DNA from: Tuctoria greenei
Lineage: Eukaryota > Streptophyta > Magnoliopsida > Poales > Poaceae
Direction: 5' to 3'
Assembly: GCA_036927565.1 (NCBI GenBank)
Contig: JAYESD010000001.1
Coordinates: 268,719,560 to 268,783,559, forward strand
Length of the DNA: 64,000 nucleotides
Shown piece by piece: positions 56,171-64,000 of the stretch. A model generated the notes under the pieces. It ran no database searches. It was given only the letters and a program-made list of their open reading frames with translations, and was not told the DNA's origin. The first letter of the stretch is position 1. The number at the start of each line of letters is the position of its first letter. The position numbers and the translations under genes were made by a program.

Positions 56171-58294
56171 TCAATTTTTAATTTTAGGCACCCAAGCCAA
56201 CTTAGGTCCTTGTATGTGTGATACAAGCATTTTTGGGACCCAAAGTTGCTTGGGGAGCTTCCCCTTCATGCCCTTCGTGTCTTTGCCAATGAATCTTGCC
56301 TTCACCTTGCCATCTACTTTACTCAAGAGATAATAGTGATCATTAAAGGTAGACTTGTAATTAGTAGGCAATTTTGGAGAAGGCCGGTTAGGAAGAGGAC
56401 ACTCCCTTGTATGGTGACCGGTGACCTCACAATGTTGGCAATAGGAACCAACTTCCTTGATGAAGCTCGTTTTAAGCTCCGGTGAGGGCACCTTTCTTTT
56501 GTTAGGCACCGGGAAGGATCCAAGTCCTCTCTTGTTGAAGGCCCTTGCTTGTTGGAAGAGGATTTCTTTGTGCTTGACTTCTCCCTTAGATAGTCTTGCC
56601 ACACTAGTGCGGAGACTTTCAATTTCTTCCAACAAATCCTTCACCCTAGCATTCTCTTTCAAAGGCAAAGACTTGTGCAAGACATTAGTGGCATGAGAAA
56701 TAATACATACCTTATCATTAAGGGTTTCTTTCTTTATAGTTTTCAATTCTTGATCAAGAACTTCATAAGCAAGGTAAAGTACTTGATGCTCTTGGATTAA
56801 CTCATCATGCTTTCCCAAGAGTGCTTGGTGTGCTAAGTCAAGCTCATGATGATCTAGCTTGATTTGAGCCTTATCCTCCTCAACTTGCTTGACATGAGAT
56901 TTGAGTGTGTCATGCTCCTTAAGCATGCTTTCATACTTGTCAAGCAAATCGAGGTTAGCACTCTCAAGCTTAGCACGATCTTGTTCAAGAGCCTTGACCT
57001 TACTCTTTTCCCTTTTAATGATAGTGTGGTATTCATTTATCAATGAAGTTAAGTCATCGGGGGAAAGCTCATCATCGCTAGAGTCATCACATACCTTGGT
57101 GTTACCTTTGGCCATGAGGCACATGGGAGGTGGATGAAGAGATGAATCATCATTGTTGGCAATGGCAAGGCCGGCCAAGCTCTCTTCTTCCGCTTCACTC
57201 TCTTCATCACTAGATTCTTCGTCGGTGATCCATTCATTTGCCTCACACATGAACACCTTTTGTGGACCTTTTCTCTTCTTTGGTAAGAGTTTTGCCTTTT
57301 TGTCTTTGTCATGCTTCTTATTCCCAAAGAATCTTGGTTTGGGCTTGTCCTCTTCATCATCCTCACTATCCTCAAGCTTGCGATGCTTGCCCTTGTGGTT
57401 CTCTCTTCTTTTGTCCAGTTTTGGACAATCATAGGATATGTGGCCTTGATCACCACAATTATAGCAAGTCTTGTTGTCATCTCTTCTTGGTAGAAATGCT
57501 TTCTTTTTGGGATAAAAGGTGTATCCCTTCTTGGCAATCTTGGAGTTTAAGCGAGACAATTTTCTCATCATCAATGCAAGTTCATCATCGTCATCTTCAC
57601 TTGATGCTTGCTCTTCTTCACTTGAGCTAGGCTCGAGCACTTTCTTTTTCTTGAGACTTGTTTTCTTGGTGGAAGCCTTTAGAGCAATTGTCTTTGAAGA
57701 TGATTCCTCCATCATCCCAAGTACACTCATCTCATGAGCGTGAATCTCTCCAATAAGTTCCAAAACTTCAATGTGATCAAGAGATTCCTTTTGAAGCATG
57801 GAGTTGATGATGTTGTACTTGACTTGGGAAGGAGCATAAGGATCTTGCGGTTGATGACTCTCTTGCTAAGAGAAACAATATCAAGAGCATTAATTTCCTC
57901 AATAAGCACATTTAAGCGGGAAAACATTTCATTGACATTTTCATGAGGTAGCATTTTGAACTCATCATATTTGGCCTTAAGCATATGATACTTTAGTTCT
58001 TTAACACGAGAAGAACCCTCATGAATTTCAATCAAGCAAGCCCAAATTTCACAAGATTTTTCTTTGCTAGCAATCCTAGCAAACACATCTTGACTAATGC
58101 ATTCATAAATAACATTTCTAGCTTTAGCATCCCACTTGATTTGATCACCAACATAGTTATGCTCACCAAACCCCGCATGGGTCGCTTCCCATACCTCTGG
58201 AGCAATAGCCTCTAGATAAGCACGCATGCGTGCTTTCCAATAGACAAAGTTCTTACCCTCGAAGATGGGAACCTGAACCCCCAATCTTGGCCAT
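56171..58294 (-). pseudogene. Sirevirus B gag, two frameshifts
   Basis: The ATG equivalent to A is at 58294. One extra base just after it (near 58275) and a missing base near 57832 shift the frame, so the longest open pieces are 58374-57727 and 57799-56171. Knuckle 1 (CYNCGDQGHISYDC) is followed in frame by PKLDKRRENHKGKH, showing what A lost at 12264. The coiled-coil and knuckle 2 (CQHCEVTGHHTREC) are intact. It ends WVPKIKN at 56171. Confidence 0.88.
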
Positions 58295-58340
58295 TTTAGC
58301 TCTCTAGCGGTGAAGCTAGAATGATCCAATGAGCAACCTC

Positions 58341-58352
58341 GCTCTGATACCA
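58341..58352 (-). other. Primer-binding site of Sirevirus B
   Basis: TGGTATCAGAGC on the minus strand, two bases inside the LTR end, is the same tRNA-Met site as in Sirevirus A. Confidence 0.95.
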
Positions 58353-58354
58353 AT

Positions 58355-59819
58355 TGTAAGGATCGAATGCCCAAGAGGGGGGTGAATTGGGCTTCTTTTC
58401 AAAAATTAAAATAATAAAAACTTAACTACTAAAAGCCCAATTCCCTATGCAAACAACCTATGCATTTAAGTGAATAGTAAGATTGCGGTATATGAAATGC
58501 ATAAGTGTAACGGGAGAGGAAGAAAGCGCAAACTCCCGAGGAGACACGAGGACACGGTGATTTATCCCGTGGTTCGACAAGATCCTCAAGATATTCCTAC
58601 ATCCATGTTGTGGAACCCACCAAAGGGTATAGCCACTCCCAAGTCACCGAGACTAGGGATCTTCACTAAAAGTCTCCGTTCGCCAACCCGGCAAGGTGGA
58701 GCTCAAGCCTTGTACAATTTTGATCCTCCGGGCTTCCACAAACGTCTTGGCAAGCTCCGGAAGGCTCTCTCCAACCACCGACTATTACACGGTGAATGCA
58801 ATCACCAAGAGACACTCCCTTACAGCTCTCACCACGCTGGAGACTCCAATCACCAAGAATGGAAGCACACAAACATTATCTCTAGCAAGTTCTAGCCTAT
58901 CTCTTGGTGTACAAGTGGTGTAAATGATGTAGAAGTGGTAGCTCAATGTCTTGAATGCTTGGTAATATGTATAGTAGCTCTGGGTATCAAGACTTATCGA
59001 ACTGACTGGTTGAAGGGATATAAATAGCCAGCTTCCACGAAATAGCCGTTGGAAAAGTAGGCTAACATTACTGTTCTGCAAACATCGGATGATCCGATGT
59101 TCTCCCTTCAGTTGTCATCGGTCGAATCCAAATTAGCTGATGTCACTGTATCAGATATGACCGCTGATCGACTGATGTAACACTTGCCTCATCAGTTGAT
59201 GATTCAGTGACACTTCATCCAGAATTGGTCCAGAAATAATGCTTACTAGAGTGATTGACCGATGTGTTATGGTTGTACATCGGATGGTCCGGTGTTACAC
59301 TTGGTCCAGGGTAATTGCTTACTGGAGTGATAGATCGATGTAACACTTGCTTCATCATCGGATGATCCGGTGTGTACTCAAGTTTGAGGTCTTTTTCTGC
59401 TGTTGAGCCAACTCGACCGATGTAGTCTTTTCTGTATACATCGGATGATCCGGTGAGTTGATTTTGACTGCTTCGAGTTGTTCTAAGTTATTCTTTTGGA
59501 ATTTCTTCGAGTGACCTCTTAGACATTGGTTTGAATTGTTCTTATGATGATGACCAAGTCTTGAGTGTTGTCAATTTCGATGGAATAATTTTGACATATG
59601 AGCTTTTTCTTTTAATCTTCATAAAAATCGATTGACCTTGTAAGATAGTTTGTTTAGGGGTCTCCAATTGTATCTAATGAGCAGTAGATAGTATAAATAT
59701 AGAGTCCATTAAGTGTGATGAGATATACGAGAGACATTGCATCCACAAAATCATTAGTAATATCCAACGGTTGTCATTAATTACCGAAAGCATACCTCAT
59801 GGGGGCCTAGATGCTTTCA
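58355..59819 (-). repeat. 5' LTR of Sirevirus B (right side), 1465 bp
   Basis: It pairs with 47617-49080. The palindromes are better preserved here: CATCGGATGATCCGATG at about 59083 is a perfect 17-bp palindrome apart from its centre base. The array spans about 59080-59456. Confidence 0.93.
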
Positions 59820-61849
59820 GCCTCTGGAATCTTGCGGGCTACCCCCTGGATTCCTCTGGAATTCAAGTCTAACCCCTAGATTTAGCAATCTAACCCCTAG
59901 ACTCTTTGGAAATGGATTTAATCAATTAATTAAGCAATCTAGCCCCTGGAAACTTACTGAATTATGTGTTTAGCCCCTGTACAGTGTAGGAAAATTACCA
60001 AGAAGTCCCTGAGGTTTTATTTAGTTGCTAAATATTGTTTATAGGAGTATTTAATGTGTAGAAAATAGAAAAAAAATAGTAAATAAATATAAAAACAGTA
60101 GGAAAATTTGTATAGAATATTTTTATGCTGTAATTAATTTGTATAGTGCAAATAAAATATATTTTAACCATGGAAAATTTATTAAAAATGTTGCAAATAC
60201 ATTTTGGCCATAGAAAATTTAGTAAAAATGATTTTAGGTCATAAATAAATCCTAAAAATGTAAGATAAATATAAAATGCATATTTTGGCTATGTAAAATA
60301 ATAAATTCTTCGTAGGGACGCATTAGTATAGAATTTTATGCTTATGTGTATGTTGTGATGTCATGTATTGTGTGCTCTTTACTTATTTAGCTTTTATTTC
60401 TCTTTGCCATGCTTGGGCAATATATTTAGAGTCGTACTATGACCCCAACTTTAATCTTCAAGACCAAGACTTCGTCAACAACCAGGTCTTCGAAGAAGGC
60501 AAGTGCCCTTGACCATCTTGTACCAATTTTAGGATTTTAGTTAGATGCATGCTAAATAAAAATGATGTCCTATTTCATGATACATGCCTTGTTCCACATA
60601 ATTCCTTGTCACCTGAATTGGAATTGGGAAGTAGATAGGTTTTAATTATGCTTAGCCATGCTTAGACATTGGGAATGGGATTTCATACAAATGTGACAAA
60701 TCATACTTTATGATTACTTTAATCATGATGGACACAATAGTAGAGGATATGAATCTGGTGGTTGAATAGTTTTGGCATGGTGCAGTTTGCACGAGACCCG
60801 GGATTGGGTTTGGCACCACCAGATTCTAAGGACCGGTTTATGGAGGAAGCCACTAAGCTTTATAGTACCACCACGAGACTGAGATGGGGTAGCTTGGTCA
60901 ATTAATTAGGTTTCTCCTAATGAAATACTAGTAGTTGGATGGTTCGGGGAATGATACAGGGGTACTTCTCTGAGAACCGAAGGCTCAAGAGGGGGCTCTG
61001 AGGCGGAGGGTTACTCCGGAAATGCCTCAGTGGTGGAAAACTTAGAGGGCTAGCACTAGTCGGGAGTACCTTTGTAAAGACCATGAAGTGATCTTCTGGC
61101 CACACACCTACGAAAGTGTGAAATGTGGTTGATCACCACGGGCTACATGGAGGTTTACTCAGTCCACCTGGCAACAGGGGATGGAATCACTGCTTGTGGG
61201 TAAAGGGTACACTCTCTGCAGAGATTTGGTAAAACTGTCATGATAGTCGTGCTCACGGACAAGAGCGGCTTGGGGCCAGTTCATAATTAGATCATGGTTG
61301 GGAAATGGTGGTTATTTATGATTCAAGTTACATTTATCATCATTAATATGTGTTGGATTATTTTTTGAATTATGATATTGATAATTGAAAGCTAAAGTTA
61401 GGTTCTAAGCATAGTGCTTAAGCCATAATTGGCCTATCCTTGTTCTAGCCATTCATATCATCCTCTTTCCACACTTGTTGAGTACTCTATGTACTCAAGC
61501 GTTTACTTTTCCATTAGAATATGAAGAAGAAGCGGCACCGGAAGACTTCTTCGTCAACCCGGAGGACTTGGTCTAGGCTGGTGATCCTTCGCGCAACTGC
61601 CTGTGAAGATAGAGCCCTATTTGTCTACTTAGCCTTCCGCTGTAGTTTGGACTTTGTGAATTGTTTAGATGATGTAAATAGGTTTGTGGTGTGTATTTGT
61701 ATACCTTCGGGTCATATTGTAAGACTATTTATGTACTCGAACATAGCTATGTAATTATATTTCACTTTCGTCAACACATGTACGATTCAACTGATCCTGG
61801 CGTACATGTGATTAGCGTCTGTTCATCTCTTCGATGACCGGGCGTGACA
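59820..61849 (+). repeat. 3' LTR of gypsy-2, second part (after Sirevirus B)
   Basis: It continues the LTR from 47616 and ends GACCGGGCGTGACA at 61849. Its last 644 bp match the 5' LTR remnant. The total LTR length without the insert is about 2.99 kb. The first 500 bp are AT-rich. The region 60780-61200 has repeated CACCACG/GGTGG text. No gene. Confidence 0.9.
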
Positions 61850-62337
61850 TTCCCCTACCATTATGCAATTGAAAAGTACCTAACTGTAAGAATTTATCTT
61901 TTATCTTCATTAAACCGGACTAGAAGTGAGAGTCACCCGGTCGTCTTTTCACTTGCCCTATTGTGTGTTTTATTAGGTACTTTCTCTTTAAAAGTCGTTG
62001 CCACATACCATCCCCATTAATTAATTTAAATAACCATTTGCTGAGAGACACTTATTCTGTACATCAAGGTTTTGAACTCCCAGACCTCCTTGTTCTTTTG
62101 GTTGACATATAATATTCCACTTTGTCAGCCTATATTTCTTCTTTTCACTTTCTGACTGCCAGAAAAAAGGAGACCTATAGTAGTCCAGCTTTTCCAGGAC
62201 ACCTCTAGGTATCTTAAAAAAAGACATTATGAACATTGCAAGACTAGTCAGTACATAATTAATTTAAACCAATCTGCCGCCTGCCGATAAGTATTTACCT
62301 TTCGAGCTGCTAAGTTTCTTCTCAAACTTTTGTTCAA
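61850..62337 (-). pseudogene. Fragment of a plant LINE reverse transcriptase, C-terminal part
   Basis: Minus strand. WKMIEQKFEKKLSSSKGKYL and SLAMFIMSFFKIPRGVLEKL are followed by LDYYRSPFFWQSESEKKKYR and WNIICQPKEQGGLGVQNLDV. A frame change then leads to WQRLLKRKYL and RPGDSHF. This is the well-known region after the catalytic domain in plant L1-type LINEs. It has stops and is cut on its downstream side by the gypsy-2 3' LTR at 61849. It marks the sequence into which gypsy-2 inserted. Confidence 0.85.
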
Positions 62338-62590
62338 TCATTTTCCAGTCATTATTATTCAACTAGCTTGTGGTGTGGCCAGGCAGCATCCAAAGAGGCT
62401 TACAGATGCAGCACAAAACGGACGGCCGCCATTTTTTTTTCCAGAGCAAGCCACTAAAGCTAATATTGATTGTACAGAAATGCAATTGTTAGCCGGCGCA
62501 CCCATTAAGAGTTAGAGTCTCGTTTACCCAATTACAAAAATTGTTTACAGGTCAGAAAACTTTACACAAGTTTTCTGCTCTATTAGCCTC
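62338..62590. other. Unassigned 250 bp
   Basis: It contains an 11-base T run near 62431. No coding or structural signal seen. Confidence 0.4.
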
Positions 62591-62820
62591 TCAATTAATA
62601 AATGAAGACGAAATAGATGTAAAATTTCTTCTAAACTCCTGCACATCATTGTCAAATGCTCCCAATCGAGCTTCACATGAGCTCATCGCTTTCACAACCA
62701 TTGAATTATCACATTCAACAATCAATCTTATAGCATCAAATTTTCTTACCATTGTTATACCATCAGCCAGCGCCATCTTCCAAATGATCATACCATCTAG
62801 CGAGCAATCTTGATTTGTTT
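62591..62820 (-). pseudogene. RNase H-like (RVT_3-type) fragment
   Basis: Minus-strand frame: KMALADGITMVRKFDAIRLI, VECDNSMVVKAMSSCEARLG, then VQEFRRNFTSISSSFIN. It matches the middle of the RNase H-like domain found in plant LINE-related and uncharacterised proteins (A-L-x-x-G-I, then V-E-x-D). The first catalytic motif is missing. It may belong to the LINE next door or be a separate gene fragment. Confidence 0.6.
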
Positions 62821-63457
62821 GTTATTCCGAATCCAACGACGGAGGCGTTCGGAGTAGGGTCAGCGACCGGGCGGTTGCACGTAGCTGTCAACGATGCCTC
62901 TGCCGTCTGCTACTGATATCTACTATCTCGTCTTTCCGTTAAAAAAGATCGTCGCTTTGTAGTTCATTTTTAACTACTAAGCGACTAGTTTTTTGGAATG
63001 GATAGAGTACGCCAGAGTGATGAAGTCGCTGCGGTCTCGGAGCAGCGAGTTACTCGAACTGGTTTGGACGGCGCCGTTCTGACGCGGTATTGCCGGCCCA
63101 GTCTCGGCGGCCGTCGCCGTGGACGCGCGCCGTCCCCTGCTCAACTTGATTGCATTGGCAGCTCAAGCAACCACTTCCACTTTCGCCAAAAGCGCGCGGC
63201 GGTGAGCCAAGCAGACGACACACCGCACCTTCGCTAGCTAGCTAGTTAGTTAGCTTGAAAAGCGTCCATCCATGCATGTTCGGGCCAACGCAAAAGAAGA
63301 GAGCTTTCCAGTTTCCACAACAGGCAACAGCAGCTATCGAAGCGTGTGGAGAGATGCAACAGCTCGATCGGCAAAGGAACGGTGAGCTGGGGCGTTGCTA
63401 GCGGATAATAATGAAATAAATCAGTGGATCTCTCGGGTGCTGAAGTGGCAGCTCGTA
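62821..63457. other. Unassigned, possibly host sequence
   Basis: Mixed composition with CG-rich patches, a GCTAGCTAGCTAGTTAGTTAG simple stretch near 63234, and a small plus-strand frame (62998-63237) without a recognisable domain. I cannot support a gene call. Confidence 0.4.
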
Positions 63458-63535
63458 CTCACTCTATCTCTAAAAAATATCGTTTTTTAACTAAGTTTAG
63501 TGTTAAAAACGATATCATTTTAGGGACGGAGGGAG
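63458..63535. mobile_element. Stowaway-type MITE, 78 bp
   Basis: The right end, read inward, is CTCCCTCCGTCCCTAAAA, the classic Stowaway terminus. The left end is CTCACTCTATCTCTAAAA, a diverged version. The inner arms AATATCGTTTTTTAAC and GTTAAAAACGATATCA pair, so nearly the whole element is a hairpin. It is flanked by TA on the left (63456-63457) and CA on the right, a TA duplication with one change. Confidence 0.85.
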
Positions 63536-64000
63536 CACGTAGTAGTGAGCGAGCAGAGGAGTACACAGCTGCGACGCCACCGACACAGCTCGTTCGTTGG
63601 AAGTGAAAAGCCAGGCCAACGACATGAGCGCACCCCACCCATGTGAGGAGGAGGAGGATGCGAACAGAACAGGGCGTTACATCCCAACAAACACCGAAAT
63701 TCACCAGAAAGCTAGGTAGCCAGTAGTAGCAGCAATGGTTGGCTGGCCACAGCGAGCTTTGATTGGGACACGAGGCCGATGCAGAGTACACAACAAGAAC
63801 GTTCCAATTACAATTATTTTCTTCTTCAAGTACAGTACTACTAGGAGGAGATCCGTCCGATAATCTTTCCGGCCGGACTCCAGAGAAGGAAACATCGTCT
63901 AGGCGGGTGCTAATCGGATAGCAGCCTCAGCGTAGCCGGATCGAAGAAGCCTCGTTCGTTCGTCAATATAACCGAAGAGGATTCTTCGCTCGTCCGTCTT
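63536..64000. other. Unassigned sequence at the window end
   Basis: CG-rich text near 63860-64000 (CGTTCGTTCGTC, GAAGAAGCCTCG) could be the edge of a genic region on either strand. I see no start, splice site or domain that I would defend. Confidence 0.35.

Larger units (their letters stand above)
47617..59819 (-). mobile_element. Sirevirus B: copia Sirevirus of the same family as A, 12,203 bp, minus strand
   Basis: Two LTRs (47617-49080, 58355-59819), primer-binding site 58341-58352, gag, pol, extra ORF and multiple polypurine tracts, in the same order as Sirevirus A. The coding regions are close to A throughout, while the LTRs share mainly the palindromes, TATA region and ends. Gag and pol carry frameshifts and the extra ORF several stops, so it is not autonomous. 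It lies inside the gypsy-2 3' LTR. Confidence 0.93.
39987..61849 (+). mobile_element. gypsy-2: Tekay/Del-like chromovirus with an H3-tail-like leader ORF, split by Sirevirus B
   Basis: Truncated 5' LTR (39987-40630), primer-binding site, an extra ORF with a histone H3-like N-terminus, gag, protease, reverse transcriptase, RNase H, integrase, chromodomain, polypurine tract, 3' LTR (46656-47616 and 59820-61849). Without Sirevirus B (and one duplicated 5-bp target site) the preserved length is about 9.65 kb. All pol domains lie in one frame interrupted only by stops. The right end abuts a LINE fragment at 61850. Confidence 0.9.

Noticed and set aside
62998..63237. Small plus-strand frame MDRVRQSDEV... 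near the window end
   Set aside because: No recognisable domain, no supporting promoter or splice signals, and CG-rich composition makes such frames common.

Overview
The window is almost entirely retrotransposon DNA from a plant nuclear genome, most likely a grass. The reasons are: a Sirevirus-type Ty1/copia family with a long extra ORF, Tekay/Del-like Ty3/gypsy chromoviruses, a Tat-lineage gypsy element with an antisense ORF, TGGTATCAGAGC primer-binding sites, a Stowaway MITE, and a plant LINE fragment. I found no intact host gene, no rRNA or tRNA gene and no CRISPR. The only stretch that may be non-LTR-element DNA is about 61.85-64.0 kb.

Layout. (1) 1-6770: a minus-strand, pol-less gypsy-like array. 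It holds two gag-like units, two LTR copies and two leader copies. One unit is a single open frame of 574 codons (3922-5646). (2) 6771-28391: 'gypsy-1', a minus-strand Tekay-like chromovirus. Its left LTR is truncated (6771-8504), its right LTR is complete (25601-28391), and its pol is split at 9934/22217 by Sirevirus A. (3) 9935-22216: Sirevirus A on the plus strand, with two 1.4-kb LTRs and a perfect 5-bp target duplication (TCCTC). It carries gag, pol and a 2.2-kb extra (env-like) ORF. (4) 28392-39986: 'gypsy-3' on the plus strand, a Tat-lineage element with a truncated 5' LTR. It has gag, protease, no reverse transcriptase, two RNase H-like domains, integrase, 70-bp tandem repeats and a 3.1-kb antisense ORF with a probable 87-bp intron. 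(5) 39987-61849: 'gypsy-2' on the plus strand, a chromodomain-bearing Tekay-like chromovirus. Its 5' LTR is truncated and its 3' LTR (46656-47616 plus 59820-61849) is split by Sirevirus B. (6) 47617-59819: Sirevirus B on the minus strand, the same family as A, with a near-matching duplication (GCCCC/GCCTC). (7) 61850-64000: a LINE reverse-transcriptase tail, an RNase H-like fragment, a 78-bp Stowaway MITE and unassigned sequence.

The standout observation is an ORF at 40845-41507 in the leader of gypsy-2, between the primer-binding site and gag. Its N-terminus, MARTKQMTRKSTG, nearly copies the histone H3 tail and keeps H3 residues R2, T3, K4, R8, K9, S10 and T11 in register. The frame continues past an in-frame TAG into a strongly acidic C-terminus ending at 41630. 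The same element encodes a chromodomain at the end of integrase. The related gypsy-1 has only about 250 bp between its primer-binding site and gag and lacks the ORF.

The insertions form a nested stack: gypsy-2 into a LINE, gypsy-3 into the gypsy-2 5' LTR, gypsy-1 into the gypsy-3 5' LTR, Sirevirus A into gypsy-1 pol, and separately Sirevirus B into the gypsy-2 3' LTR. Most element genes carry stops or frameshifts, many of them CGA-to-TGA changes that fit decay of methylated CpG. By eye the LTR pairs differ by about 2% (Sirevirus A) and 4% (Sirevirus B). These are hand counts, not alignments.
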